From: Rhodoferax sp.
Lineage (GTDB): Bacteria; Pseudomonadota; Gammaproteobacteria; Burkholderiales; Burkholderiaceae_C
Direction of reading: 5' to 3'
NCBI RefSeq assembly: GCF_018063565.1
Contig: NZ_JAGPBB010000006.1
Coordinates: 1 to 64,000, forward strand
Length of the DNA: 64,000 nucleotides
Made by a program: the position numbers and the translations under genes. The notes beneath the pieces were generated by a model, which worked only from the letters and a program-made list of their open reading frames with translations, searched no databases and was not told the DNA's origin. The number at the start of each line of letters is the position of its first letter. Position 1 is the stretch's first letter. Shown here piece by piece: positions 9,458 through 19,509 of this stretch.

Positions 9458-9703
9458 ATGAAGGAGAACTGGCAAACCTGGCTGGTGCTGTTGATCGTTG
9501 TTGTGGCGGTGCTTTACAGCGTGTGGTACGTATTACCCAGGCACTATCGACAGCGCTTGGGCTGGCTTCACCGCCGTCTGGCATTGCCACCGGCTTGTCA
9601 TGCCTGTGATCAATGTGGCAAATGTGATGATGCCGCTCTGAAAAAAACGCCTGAGTCGACTTCGGGTGGCGAACACCCCATCCATTTCTGGCGAAAACCC
9701 TGA
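9458..9703 (+). CDS. Small Cys-rich membrane protein linked to FeoB
   Basis: The 81-residue protein starts at an ATG two bases after the feoB stop (a GTG at 9446 is an overlapping alternative). It has one N-terminal transmembrane helix (WLVLLIVVVAVLYSVWYVLP), a basic stretch, and then a cysteine cluster CHACDQCGKC that could bind iron or form disulfides. Placement as the third gene of the feo operon recalls the FeoB-associated Cys-rich membrane proteins (or FeoC) of other bacteria. Sequence similarity to those is limited to helix plus cysteines, so a role in Feo function is inferred from position. Confidence 0.75.
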   Translation: MKENWQTWLVLLIVVVAVLYSVWYVLPRHYRQRLGWLHRRLALPPACHACDQCGKCDDAALKKTPESTSGGEHPIHFWRKP

Positions 9704-9725
9704 GTTTTCTTTTGGTCCGATGTGT

Positions 9726-9917
9726 TCAGCGGTTGCTGCGAATCGGTGAGTCCTTGCTAATACCCCACTGCGGACTGGAATCCTCGACCTTCGGGTCATA
9801 AGTGCTGTACTTGGCGGAGTAATACAGCCCCAAGCCCACCAGCACGATGATGACCAGCGCCCCTGCTGCGAGTTTGAGCGCGGTAAGCCACAGTTTGGGT
9901 GATTTTTTGTCGTCCAT
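9726..9917 (-). CDS. Small single-pass membrane protein, unknown function
   Basis: The 63-residue protein has a lysine-rich start (MDDKKSPK), one clear transmembrane helix (ALKLAAGALVIIVLVGLGLYY, residues about 14-34) and a polar tail. It lies 24 bp downstream of the argF stop on the same strand, so it may be read with argD-argF. The stop faces the end of the feo operon. No family is recognised and no function is claimed. Confidence 0.6.
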   Translation of the reverse strand: MDDKKSPKLWLTALKLAAGALVIIVLVGLGLYYSAKYSTYDPKVEDSSPQWGISKDSPIRSNR

Positions 9918-9941
9918 CCGAGGGCCTTTGAGTCAAAAAAT

Positions 9942-10912
<971 letters not shown>

Positions 10913-10916
<4 letters not shown>

Positions 10917-12133
10917 GTTGTTTCCTTTAACAGGGCTGAGATCATCGGGCACAACACAGCGACGATCTCGTCGGCTTCGGCACGCGTCAGGATCAACGGT
11001 GGCACCAGTCGTACCACAGTGTCGGCCGTAACGCTGATGAGCAAACCCGCATCCGCCGCACGCTGGGTGAGGGCGCCACAAGGTTTGGCCAGGTCAATGC
11101 CAAGCATCAAACCCTGACCACGTATCTCCTTGACGCTGCCGTCTGCCAATTCGGTCGCCAGCGCGGCACTCAGACCTGCTTTCAGGTGCACACCCACGTC
11201 GGCGGCGTTGGCCAGTAAATCGTCTGTCTCCATGATGCGGATGGTTTCGACGCCCGCGCGCATGGCCAGCGGGTTGCCACCAAAGGTGGTGCCGTGGTTG
11301 CCAGGCTTGAAAATATGGGCGGCTTTTGGCCCGGCCACGACGGCCCCCACCGGCACACCTGAGCCCAGCCCCTTGGCCAGCGGCATCACGTCGGGGACGA
11401 TGCCTGCCCACTGATGGGCAAACCATTTGCCGGTGCGGCCCATGCCACATTGCACCTCGTCAATCATCATCAGCCAGTTGCGTTCATTGCAGAGTGCGCG
11501 CAACTCACGAAGATAGTCCAGGTGCATCGGATGGATGCCGCCCTCACCCTGAATGGCTTCAAAAAATACGGCTACCACGTTCGGGTTGCCGTCGGTCGCG
11601 GTGATGAGCGACGCCATATCGTTGATCGGAACACGGATGAAGCCCTCGACCAGTGGCTCAAACCCGGCCTGAATTTTGGGGTTACCGGTGGCACTCAGTG
11701 TGGCGATGCTCCGGCCATGAAAGGCTTTCTCGTAGACCACAATTTCAGGTCGGTCAATGCCCTTGTCGTGGCCGAATTTGCGCGCTAGTTTCAGTGCGGC
11801 TTCGTTGGCCTCCAGCCCGGTTGAGCAGAAAAAAACCTTGCTCATGCCAGAGAGTTCGACCAGCTTTTTGGCGAGCACCTCCTGATGGGGCACATGGTAG
11901 TAGTTGCAACTGTGGATGATCTTGGTCAGCTGGTCCTGCAAGGCAGGTACCAATCTCGGGTGGTTGTGTCCCAGCGTATTGACGGCGATCCCTGCCAGCG
12001 CATCCAGGTATTGCTTGCCATTGACGTCCCAGACGCGACAACCCTGACCGTGTGACAACGCGATGGGCAGACGCCCGTAGGTGTCCATGACGTGGGGCGA
12101 AGCGGCTTCAATGAAGGGACTGTCTGGTGGCAT
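10913..12133 (-). CDS. argD: Acetylornithine / succinylornithine aminotransferase
   Basis: The 406-residue class-III PLP aminotransferase makes N-acetylornithine from N-acetylglutamate semialdehyde and glutamate. Visible features are the N-terminal RVWDVNGKQYLDALAGIAVNTLGHNHP, the cofactor region FCSTGLEANEAALKLAR, the aspartate motif MIDEVQCGMGRTG, and the PLP lysine in PLAKGLGSGVPVGA with HGTTFGGNPLA after it. The ATG at 12133 gives the usual length; the longer frame to 12226 lacks a site. It is first in the argD-argF pair and overlaps argF by four bases. Its promoter lies in the gap to DUF3579, where a GTCTTGTATAAGAC palindrome is seen. Confidence 0.93.
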
Positions 12134-12254
12134 GTCAACACTCTGGTTAAAAAAGCAAAGCGGCCCAACGCGAGCATGCAGGTTGAGCCGAAGTGCTTGT
12201 ATTTTAGACTGCTGCGCTGCGGTCAAGTCCGCGCAGGCTTAGTCTGACATCTAA

Positions 12255-12286
12255 GTCTTGTATAAGACATAAGATTGCGCTACACT
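12255..12286. promoter_or_regulatory. Palindrome and promoter-like elements between argD and DUF3579 gene
   Basis: GTCTTGTATAAGAC (12255-12268) is an inverted repeat with 5-bp arms. On the plus strand it overlaps a possible -35 TTGTAT (12259-12264), followed after 16 bp by TACACT (12281-12286). It could be an operator for one or both divergent genes. The binding protein is not known from the sequence. Confidence 0.4.
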
Positions 12287-12336
12287 CATGACGCGTTGCA
12301 ACATCGCGCCAGCGCCTATTGACGGACCTCTACAAG

Positions 12337-12642
12337 ATGGTTTCACACTCTGCAAAAAAAGTCTACATTCTGGGCCTTACCCAACAGGGGCGTGCCTTTC
12401 GGCCCAGCGATTGGGCAGAGCGACTGGCCGGTGTGATGAGTCAGTTTCGTCCGGGTCGACATCGACCCGGTAGCCACATTGCCTATTCACCTTGGTGCAT
12501 TCCGTCGAGTGTGCATGGCGTCAAATGTGTCATCGTTGACGAAAAACTCAAAGGTCACGAGGTGATGGCCTGGGATTTTTGCATGAACTTTGCCAAGGAC
12601 AACGAACTACAGGTGTCGCACGGAATGCCCCCAAAGCCCTGA
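12337..12642 (+). CDS. DUF3579 family protein
   Basis: The 101-residue protein carries the pattern of the betaproteobacterial DUF3579 family: RAFRPSDWAERLAGVMSQF, then YSPWCIPSSVHGVKCVIVD, then MAWDFCMNFAKDNELQV. The function is unknown. I place the start at ATG 12337, which gives MVSHSAKKVYILGLT; a TTG at 12319 would add six residues. It ends just before a symmetric terminator shared with rpsT, and it is divergent from argD. Confidence 0.8.
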   Translation: MVSHSAKKVYILGLTQQGRAFRPSDWAERLAGVMSQFRPGRHRPGSHIAYSPWCIPSSVHGVKCVIVDEKLKGHEVMAWDFCMNFAKDNELQVSHGMPPKP

Positions 12643-12660
12643 GTTCAGGGCATTCACCCA

Positions 12661-12694
12661 AGAAAAAAGCCGTTCAACTGAACGGCTTTTTTCT
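12661..12694. terminator. Bidirectional rho-independent terminator (DUF3579 gene / rpsT)
   Basis: A perfectly symmetric hairpin: GCCGTTC / GAACGGC stem with loop AACT, flanked by AGAAAAAA on the left and TTTTTTCT on the right. Each strand therefore reads stem then T-run. It would end the plus-strand DUF3579 transcript and the minus-strand rpsT transcript. Confidence 0.9.
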
Positions 12695-12765
12695 TTGCTG
12701 ACAGCGCACCCGTTACAAACGGCGAAATCCAGATCCCTCAGGATTTCGTGCGGTTTGCCTGAAAA

Positions 12766-13065
12766 TCAGGCAGCGACGGCCAAGGCTTTTACCTTGGTAG
12801 ACAGGCGGCTCTTGTCGCGCGCAGCCTTGTTTTTGTGGAAGATGCCCTTGTCAGCGACGGTGTCAACCACCGCCTGCATCTTGCCAAAGAGTTCGGTGGC
12901 TTTGGCTTTGTCGCCAGCCAGAACGGCTTTCTCAACGCTCTTGACGGCGGTGCGGTATTGCGAGCGCAGCGATGTATTCGCGGCATTGATTTTGATGTCC
13001 TGGCGGACGCGTTTCCGTCCCGACGCCAGGCGCGGGTTCTTTTTCTTGGGTTTTCCAGATGCCAT
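12766..13065 (-). CDS. rpsT: 30S ribosomal protein S20
   Basis: The 99-residue, lysine- and arginine-rich protein starts [32 protein letters not shown]-type, has the S20 central [14 protein letters not shown], and ends with the helix [24 protein letters not shown]20 binds 16S rRNA early in 30S assembly. It is a single gene transcribed away from murJ and ended by the symmetric terminator at 12661-12694. Confidence 0.97.
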   Translation of the reverse strand: MASGKPKKKNPRLASGRKRVRQDIKINAANTSLRSQYRTAVKSVEKAVLAGDKAKATELFGKMQAVVDTVADKGIFHKNKAARDKSRLSTKVKALAVAA

Positions 13066-13173
13066 GATAAATAGTCCTTAAAGTCTGTGGATGTTGTCAG
13101 CAAAGCCCATGATTCTAGCAGTTACAGACTTGTCTAAGCGCGATGACGGTACGACGCAGCTACACTTTGCGAC

Positions 13174-14733
13174 GTGAGTCTCTTCAAATCTGCCTCCACC
13201 ATCTCTTTGCTGACCCTGTTGTCGCGTATCACCGGGCTGATACGTGACTTGCTGATGGCGTCGACGTTTGGTGTCAGTGTTATGACCGATGCATTCTGGG
13301 TGGCGTTCCGCATTCCCAATATGTTGCGCCGGATGTTTGCCGAGGGTGCCTTCAGCCAGGCCTTTGTGCCAGTGCTGGCCGCCTGCAAAGAGAAGGAAGG
13401 TGACGCCGCCACACACGTCTTGATTGACGCGGTGGCCACGCTGTTGACGGCTGTTTTGCTGTTGGTTGGGTTGGTGGGTGTCGTGGGCGCACCGATTCTG
13501 GTGTACCTGATGGCCAGCGGGTTGCCGCCGCAGGGATTTGAAGCCGCTGTCATCATGACCCGCTGGATGTTCCCCTACATTGTCTGTATGTCGCTGGTGG
13601 CATTGGGGGCGGGGGTGTTGAATACCTGGCGAAGCTATGCCGTGCCGGCGGCCACACCGGTGCTGCTTAACCTGGCCATGATCACGGCCGCTTGGCTGGG
13701 TGCCCCCTGGTTTGCTCGCCTAGGTATTGAGCCGATCTATGCCATGGCCGGTGGGGTAATGTTGGGTGGCATCCTCCAGTTGGGGGCCGTCGCCTGGGCG
13801 CTCAAGCGCCTGGGTCTGTTGCCACGGGTGCGTCTTGGCCTGGGGCCGGCCCGCGCCGCGTGGTCGCTCGAGCCGACAAAGAGGATAGCAAGTTTGATGT
13901 TGCCGGCGCTTCTGGGTGTCAGCGTTTCGCAAATTTCCTTGTTGATCAATACCCAGATTGCTTCACATTTGGCCATCGGATCGGTCAGCTGGCTCAACAG
14001 CGCCAGTCTGCTGATGGAATTTCCCACCGCGATGATCGGGGTGGCTTTGGGTGTTGTGCTGATGCCGCAGCTGGCGGCGGCCAAGGCGGCCAACGATAGC
14101 GTCCGGTTTTCCAACATGATCGATTGGGGGCTGCGGCTGGTGGTATTGCTGGCCGTGCCAGCCTCTGTGGCCTTGTTGACCTTTGCCTTGCCGCTGGTGT
14201 CGGTACTTTTTCACAATGGCGCCATCACGGCGCGAGATGTGACGCAGACCACTGCGGCGCTGGTGGGGTACGGGGTTGGACTGCTGGGCTTGGTCGCGAT
14301 CAAGGTGTTGGCACCGGGTTACTTTGCCAGCCAGGACATCAAAACCCCCGCACTGATTGGAATTGCCGTGTTGCTGGCCACGCAGGGACTCAACCTTGTG
14401 TTTGTGCCACTTTTGTCACATGCCGGGTTGGCCTTGGCCATTGGCGTGGGTGCACTCATCAATGCTCTTTGGTTATTGTTTGGCTTGATGCGCCGGCGTA
14501 CGTTTGTCCCAGCGCCTGGCTGGGGCGTCTTTTTGCTGCAGGTACTGGCGGCCTCCGCCTTGATGGCGCTGTTCCTGATGTGGGCCAATGGCCACTTTGC
14601 CTGGATCGAGTTGCGGGCCGAGCGTTTCAAGAGAGTTTGGCTTCTGGCGCTTATTTTGATTGGATCTGTTGCTATATATTTTGTTTCAATCTGGGCGGCC
14701 GGCCTGAAACTGCACCAACTTGTTCGGCGTTAG
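13174..14733 (+). CDS. murJ: Lipid II flippase MurJ (MviN family)
   Basis: The 519-residue polytopic membrane protein of the MOP superfamily moves lipid II across the inner membrane for peptidoglycan synthesis. The family start is seen in SLFKSASTISLLTLLSRITGLIRD, with the charged FRIPNMLRRMFAEGAFSQAFVPV segment around residues 45-70. About 14 hydrophobic helices follow. The start is GTG at 13174. Near the 3' end (14639-14675) an AT-rich stretch resembling the window's dispersed repeat encodes part of the last helix region. The stop at 14733 is five bases before the next gene. Confidence 0.96.
   Translation: MSLFKSASTISLLTLLSRITGLIRDLLMASTFGVSVMTDAFWVAFRIPNMLRRMFAEGAFSQAFVPVLAACKEKEGDAATHVLIDAVATLLTAVLLLVGLVGVVGAPILVYLMASGLPPQGFEAAVIMTRWMFPYIVCMSLVALGAGVLNTWRSYAVPAATPVLLNLAMITAAWLGAPWFARLGIEPIYAMAGGVMLGGILQLGAVAWALKRLGLLPRVRLGLGPARAAWSLEPTKRIASLMLPALLGVSVSQISLLINTQIASHLAIGSVSWLNSASLLMEFPTAMIGVALGVVLMPQLAAAKAANDSVRFSNMIDWGLRLVVLLAVPASVALLTFALPLVSVLFHNGAITARDVTQTTAALVGYGVGLLGLVAIKVLAPGYFASQDIKTPALIGIAVLLATQGLNLVFVPLLSHAGLALAIGVGALINALWLLFGLMRRRTFVPAPGWGVFLLQVLAASALMALFLMWANGHFAWIELRAERFKRVWLLALILIGSVAIYFVSIWAAGLKLHQLVRR
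14639..14675 (-). repeat. Dispersed repeat, degenerate copy 3 (in frame inside murJ)
   Basis: On the minus strand it reads ATAGC at 14675-14671, about 20 bases, then AAGCGCCAGAAGCC, matching the family layout with several changes. It stays in frame in the last transmembrane region of MurJ. This is a weaker case than the argF or carB-leader copies. Confidence 0.35.
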
Positions 14734-14738
14734 ACATA

Positions 14739-15599
14739 ATGCCGATCATGAATCTCTCGCTCAACGTCCCAACACCACTGGAGTACTTCTCGTCGCTTGT
14801 TCATAGCGATGCTGACTTTGCGCTGCTGGAGGCCGCTGTCAGTTTGGGTCAGGACGAGTACCCCGAGATGAGTGTGCAACTGGTTTTGGGTGAAGTGGAC
14901 CAATTGCTGGCGCGTCTGAAACGTCGCCTGCCGGCGGATGCCGGTGCCCTGCACAGGCTGCGTGTCCTGAATCAGTTTGTCTATCGCGATCTGAACTTTG
15001 CGGGCAACTTCAACCATTTCAGTGATCCAGACAACAGTTATATTCATATCGTCTTGCGCAGACGCCTGGCAATCCCTATTTCCATGGCGGTGATCTGGCT
15101 GGAACTGGCCCAGGGTTTGGGTCTGAATGCGCGTGGAGTTTCTTTTCCAGGCTATTTTTTGGTCAAAGTGAATCTGAAGGAAGGTCAGGTCATCATCGAT
15201 CCGCTGACAGGCCAGTCTTTGGGGCGGGAGGACCTTGCCGAGCGGCTCGAGCCCTACCGTCAGGCCGACGGCTGGTTGGAGGCGCGGGATGTGCCATTGG
15301 GTTTGTATCTCCAGGCTGCGTCGCCACGCGAGATCATTGCACGCATGTTGCGTAACCTGAAGGAGATTCATGCGGCACAGGAAGATTGGTCGCGTTTGAT
15401 TGCAGTGCAGGACCGGCTGGTGGTGCTGTTGCCACAAATGTGGTCCGAGTACCGAGATCGTGGCTTGGCCCACGCAGAGGCAGGGCGCGCCGGGCACGCG
15501 CTGGAAGATCTCGAAACTTATCTTGCCAATACGGGTGAAACCGCCGACCGGACCGCATTGTCAGCCCGGGTGGCGCAATTGCGTCGGGCCCTGCATTGA
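14739..15599 (+). CDS. SirB1 family protein (transglutaminase-like fold, TPR tail)
   Basis: The 286-residue protein matches the SirB1/transglutaminase-like family: LRVLNQFVYRDLNFAGN, then HIVLRRRLAIPISMAVIWLELAQGLGL, then GVSFPGYFLVKV and IIDPLTGQSL. These are where the Cys-His-Asp-type site of related proteins would lie; the cysteine is replaced by serine here. Residues from about 195 (ARMLRNLKEIHAAQEDW) form TPR-like helices. The biochemical role is not established. It follows murJ by five bases, so it is probably co-transcribed. ATG 14748 is an alternative start. Confidence 0.85.
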   Translation: MPIMNLSLNVPTPLEYFSSLVHSDADFALLEAAVSLGQDEYPEMSVQLVLGEVDQLLARLKRRLPADAGALHRLRVLNQFVYRDLNFAGNFNHFSDPDNSYIHIVLRRRLAIPISMAVIWLELAQGLGLNARGVSFPGYFLVKVNLKEGQVIIDPLTGQSLGREDLAERLEPYRQADGWLEARDVPLGLYLQAASPREIIARMLRNLKEIHAAQEDWSRLIAVQDRLVVLLPQMWSEYRDRGLAHAEAGRAGHALEDLETYLANTGETADRTALSARVAQLRRALH

Positions 15600-15667
15600 G
15601 CCTGTCAATACCGTTGGGCGGGTTTGCAACGAGGCAATTGCTTTGGCTGCTTGAAGCGGCACCCTGA

Positions 15668-16585
15668 TCAGCTGGCCGTTTTGCTGGCTTGAACCATCTT
15701 CATGGCCGAAGAGATGAGTGCCGATACTTCGGTCATATTGCTCGGTACGATCAGTGTGGTGCTGGCATCCGCGGCCACGCGGCCATAGGCGTCCATGGCG
15801 CGCTCGGCCACCTTCAATTGCACGGCCTGCTCCCCCCCCGGTTGGCGTATCGCGGCTGCCACCCGCTCAATCGCCTGGGCATTGGCTTCAGCCACCGCCA
15901 GAATCGAAGCCGCCTCACCTTGTGCGTTGTTGATCGCCGCCTGCTTTTCACCCTCCGAGCGGGCAATGAAGGCTTCACGCTCACCGGTGGCAATGTTGAT
16001 TTGCTCTTGCCTGCGCCCTTCGGATGCGGCAATCAGCGCCCGTTTTTCGCGCTCGGCGGTGATTTGCTGTTGCATGGCATGCAAAATTTCTTTGGGTGGC
16101 GTCAAGTCCTTGATCTCGTAGCGCAGCACCTTCACGCCCCAATTCAGTGCGGCTTCATCTATGGCTTGCACCACCTGCGCGTTGATGATGTCACGCTCCT
16201 CAAAGGTCTTGTCGAGTTCCAGCTTGCCGATCACTGAGCGCAACGTGGTTTGTGCCAATTGGGAAATCGCCGTGATGTAGTTGCTGGACCCATAGCTGGC
16301 CCGCATCGCGTCGGTCACCTGAAAATAAAGAATGCCGTCGACCTGTAGCTGGGTATTGTCGCGGGTGATGCAAACCTGGCTCGGGATGTCGAGCGGAATC
16401 TCCTTGAGCAGGTGCTTGTAGGCCACCTTGTCGACAAAAGGCATCAAAAAGTTCAACCCAGGGGTGAGGGTGCCGTTGTATTTTCCCAAGCGCTCCACCA
16501 CCCAGGCATGTTGCTGCGGCACCACCTTGACGGCGCGAGTGACAAAAATCACCGCAATCACAAAAAGAACCAGTGCAATTTCCAT
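15668..16585 (-). CDS. qmcA: SPFH/band-7 membrane protein (QmcA-like, stomatin family)
   Basis: The 305-residue protein has one N-terminal membrane helix (IALVLFVIAVIFVTRAV), a band-7 domain (VVPQQHAWVVERLGKYNGTL, later ITRDNTQLQVDGILYFQV) and a long alanine/glutamate-rich coiled coil (EREKRALIAASEGRRQEQ). This is the QmcA (YbbK) type that forms large membrane microdomain assemblies and associates with the FtsH system. It lies 15 bp downstream of the nfeD gene on the same strand; SPFH and NfeD proteins commonly work as pairs. Gene symbol by similarity. Confidence 0.88.
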   Translation of the reverse strand: MEIALVLFVIAVIFVTRAVKVVPQQHAWVVERLGKYNGTLTPGLNFLMPFVDKVAYKHLLKEIPLDIPSQVCITRDNTQLQVDGILYFQVTDAMRASYGSSNYITAISQLAQTTLRSVIGKLELDKTFEERDIINAQVVQAIDEAALNWGVKVLRYEIKDLTPPKEILHAMQQQITAEREKRALIAASEGRRQEQINIATGEREAFIARSEGEKQAAINNAQGEAASILAVAEANAQAIERVAAAIRQPGGEQAVQLKVAERAMDAYGRVAADASTTLIVPSNMTEVSALISSAMKMVQASKTAS

Positions 16586-16600
16586 GTTTTTCTCCAGGGG

Positions 16601-17035
16601 TTACGAGGTGGTGTGTTGCTTGAGGATCAGGCGACTACCAATGACCTCAGCCACGATGAAGCTGCCGGTGGCCGCCACTTCACCGGCGGCCAGTTCGGCG
16701 TCCCACTGAGCACCGCGGTACTTGACGCTACAGGTACCATCCTTGCGCCAGGCAGTCACATGCACGGCAGCGCCAACGTCCATATTGACATCGTGGTTGG
16801 CCGAGGCAGGGGCGGGGCCGGGGCGACTGCGTTTGATGCGCCACCACACCAACACAGAGCTGCCTCCCACGACCGCGGCCACGACCCACTGCCAGCTTGC
16901 GGTCAGTCCCAAATGCGCCGAGATCGCCGCAGCCACCAGCCCGGTTGAGAGCATCAGCAGGTAAAAGGTGCCAGTGACAAGCTCCACGGCGATCAGCGCA
17001 CCAGCAGCCAGCCACCAAAGGGTCGAATCTCCCAT
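16601..17035 (-). CDS. NfeD family membrane protein
   Basis: The 144-residue protein has about three N-terminal helices (LWWLAAGALIAVELVTGTFYLLMLSTGLVAA and a following one). A C-terminal OB-fold-like domain follows, from about residue 75, with VGAAVHVTAWRKDGTCSVKYRGAQWDAELA and the end SFIVAEVIGSRLILKQ. It is the YbbJ-type short NfeD that accompanies QmcA/stomatin proteins and is thought to help their assembly. It is first in the two-gene operon and divergent from the decarboxylase gene. Confidence 0.88.
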   Translation of the reverse strand: MGDSTLWWLAAGALIAVELVTGTFYLLMLSTGLVAAAISAHLGLTASWQWVVAAVVGGSSVLVWWRIKRSRPGPAPASANHDVNMDVGAAVHVTAWRKDGTCSVKYRGAQWDAELAAGEVAATGSFIVAEVIGSRLILKQHTTS

Positions 17036-17166
17036 GTCAAAAATTCCTTAACACTCGATGCGTTGTATTTTCAGACCAATCCGAGTCGTATGGCGCAACT
17101 ATGCTCCTTTAGTCCTTACACTTCGCGCCAATTTTCCAGATTTAACCAGCACTGTTGGAGCTGTTT

Positions 17167-19455
17167 ATGAAATTTCGCTTTCCCATCATCATTATTGACG
17201 AAGATTTCCGCTCCGAAAATGCCTCCGGTCTGAGCATCCGTGCACTGGCACAGGCCATTGAGTCCGAGGGTTTTGAAGTATTGGGCGTCACCAGTTATGG
17301 TGATTTGAGCCAGTTTGCCCAGCAGCAGAGCCGTGCCAGTGCTTTCATTTTGTCGATTGACGATGAAGAGTTCACACCTGGCCCTGATCTGGATCCGGCG
17401 GTGCTGAACCTGCGCCACTTTATTGAAGAAGTGCGGCGCAAGAACCTGGACGTGCCGATTTATGTCTATGGTGAGACCAAAACCTCACGTCACCTGCCCA
17501 ACGACATCCTGCGTGAGTTGCATGGTTTTATCCATATGTTTGAGGACACGCCCGAGTTTGTCTCGCGCCACATCATTCGTGAAGCCAAGAGTTACCTCGA
17601 AGGTGTGCAGCCCCCGTTCTTCAAGGCACTGTTGGACTATGCAGAGGATGGCTCGTACTCCTGGCACTGCCCGGGACACTCAGGGGGGGTGGCCTTCCTG
17701 AAAAGTCCGGTGGGGCAGATGTACCACCAGTTTTACGGCGAAAACATGCTGCGGGCCGACGTCTGCAATGCCGTGGAGGAGTTGGGCCAGTTGCTCGACC
17801 ACGACGGCGCGATTGGCAAGAGTGAGCGCAACGCGGCGCGCATCTTCAACGCCGACCATTGCTTTTTTGTCACCAACGGCACCTCCACCAGCAACAAGAT
17901 GGTCTGGCACCACACGGTGGCACCCAACGACGTGGTGGTGGTGGATCGCAACTGCCACAAGTCCATCCTGCACGCCATCATCATGACCGGCGCAATTCCG
18001 GTGTTCTTGAAGCCCACGCGCAACCACTTTGGCATCATTGGCCCGATTCCCAAGCACGAGTTTGAGCCTGCCGCCATCAAGGCCAAAATTGCCAATAACC
18101 CGCTGGTCAAGACGCATCTGCCAAACGTCGATGTGGCGCAAATCAAGCCCCGGGTGATGACGCTGACCCAGTCCACCTACGACGGCGTGCTCTACAACAC
18201 GCAAACCATCAAGACCATGCTTGATGGTTATGTGGACAACCTGCATTTTGACGAGGCCTGGCTGCCTCACGCTGCCTTTCACCCGTTTTATGGCACCTAC
18301 CACGCCATGGGCAAGCACCGGGTGCGCCCCAAAGAGGCGGTGGTGTACAGCACCCAGTCCATCCACAAACTACTCGCCGGTATCAGCCAGGCCAGCCATG
18401 TGCTGGTGCAGGACTCGCAAACCGTCAAGCTGGACAAGCACTTGTTCAACGAGGCGTACCTGATGCACACCAGCACCAGCCCGCAGTACAGCATCATTGC
18501 CAGCTGTGATGTGGCGGCAGCGATGATGGAGCCCCCTGGGGGCACCGCGCTGGTCGAAGAAAGCATCGCCGAAGCGCTGGACTTTCGCCGCGCCATGCGC
18601 AAGGTGGACGACGAATACGGCGCCGACTGGTGGTTCAAGGTTTGGGGCCCCGACAGCCTGGCCGAAGAGGGCATTGGCCGCGCCAACGACTGGATCCTGC
18701 GTGGCGAGTCGCGTAGCAACAAGGGTGGTGGTAACTGGCACGGCTTTGGCAAGATGGCCACCGGCTTCAACATGCTCGACCCCATCAAGTCGACCATCGT
18801 CACGCCGGGGCTGGATCTGAACGGCAAGTTTGCCAAGACCGGCATTCCGGCCTCGGTGGTCACCAAGTTTTTGGCTGAGCACGGCGTGGTGGTCGAAAAA
18901 ACCGGCCTTTACAGCTTTTTCATCATGTTCACCATCGGCATCACCAAGGGCCGCTGGAACACCATGCTCACCGCCTTGCAACAGTTCAAGGACGACTACG
19001 ACAAAAACCAGCCGATGTGGCGGGTGTTGCCCGAGTTTTGCCAGAAGTATCCGCGCTACGAAAACATGGGCCTGGCCGACCTGTGCCAGCATGTGCACCA
19101 ACTCTACGCCAAGTATGACATTGCGCGCCTGACCACTGAAATGTATTTAAGTGACCTGTCGCCCGCCATGAAGCCCAGTGATGCTTATGCTCACATCGCC
19201 CTCAGGAAAACCGAACGCGTCGAAATAGACCATCTCGAAGGTCGCGTTACTGTGGGTTTGGTTACGCCTTACCCGCCAGGTATACCGTTGCTGATTCCTG
19301 GCGAGGTATTCAACCGGAAAATTGTGGATTACCTGAAGTTTTCACGAGAGTTCAACGCACAGTGCCCTGGCTTTGAAACCGATATCCATGGTCTGGTTGA
19401 AGAAGTTTCAGTGGATGGCAAGGTGCGTTACTTTGCCGATTGTGTCAAGCCGTGA
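17167..19455 (+). CDS. Arginine/lysine/ornithine decarboxylase (fold-type I)
   Basis: The 762-residue PLP enzyme has three parts: an N-terminal response-regulator-like wing (FPIIIIDEDF...), the PLP core with WHCPGHSGG, DNLHFDEAWLPHAAFHPFY and the cofactor lysine in STQSIHKLLAGISQASH, and the C-terminal domain ending in VTPYPPGIPLLIPGE. This is the family of inducible acid-stress and biosynthetic basic amino-acid decarboxylases. Which of the three substrates is used cannot be decided by reading. The ATG at 17167 has GGAG seven bases upstream; the frame extends to a TTG at 17155 that is less likely. It is monocistronic and converges on fabI. Confidence 0.92.
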   Translation: MKFRFPIIIIDEDFRSENASGLSIRALAQAIESEGFEVLGVTSYGDLSQFAQQQSRASAFILSIDDEEFTPGPDLDPAVLNLRHFIEEVRRKNLDVPIYVYGETKTSRHLPNDILRELHGFIHMFEDTPEFVSRHIIREAKSYLEGVQPPFFKALLDYAEDGSYSWHCPGHSGGVAFLKSPVGQMYHQFYGENMLRADVCNAVEELGQLLDHDGAIGKSERNAARIFNADHCFFVTNGTSTSNKMVWHHTVAPNDVVVVDRNCHKSILHAIIMTGAIPVFLKPTRNHFGIIGPIPKHEFEPAAIKAKIANNPLVKTHLPNVDVAQIKPRVMTLTQSTYDGVLYNTQTIKTMLDGYVDNLHFDEAWLPHAAFHPFYGTYHAMGKHRVRPKEAVVYSTQSIHKLLAGISQASHVLVQDSQTVKLDKHLFNEAYLMHTSTSPQYSIIASCDVAAAMMEPPGGTALVEESIAEALDFRRAMRKVDDEYGADWWFKVWGPDSLAEEGIGRANDWILRGESRSNKGGGNWHGFGKMATGFNMLDPIKSTIVTPGLDLNGKFAKTGIPASVVTKFLAEHGVVVEKTGLYSFFIMFTIGITKGRWNTMLTALQQFKDDYDKNQPMWRVLPEFCQKYPRYENMGLADLCQHVHQLYAKYDIARLTTEMYLSDLSPAMKPSDAYAHIALRKTERVEIDHLEGRVTVGLVTPYPPGIPLLIPGEVFNRKIVDYLKFSREFNAQCPGFETDIHGLVEEVSVDGKVRYFADCVKP

Positions 19456-19468
19456 AGAAACGCTCATT

Positions 19469-19509
19469 GCTATATAGTAGTGAGCAACCATCCATTTTAA
19501 AGCAAGGGG
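19469..19509 (+). repeat. Possible degenerate repeat copy 4 (ldc-fabI gap)
   Basis: GCTATATAGTAGTGAGCAACC followed by AAGCAAGGGG and TTGAGGC loosely follows the layout of the dispersed repeat. This copy is poorly preserved and could be chance AT-rich sequence. Confidence 0.3.

Noticed and set aside
14124-14738. Upstream extension of the SirB1-like frame into murJ
   Set aside because: murJ motifs occupy the other frame; the SirB1 similarity begins only after 14739.
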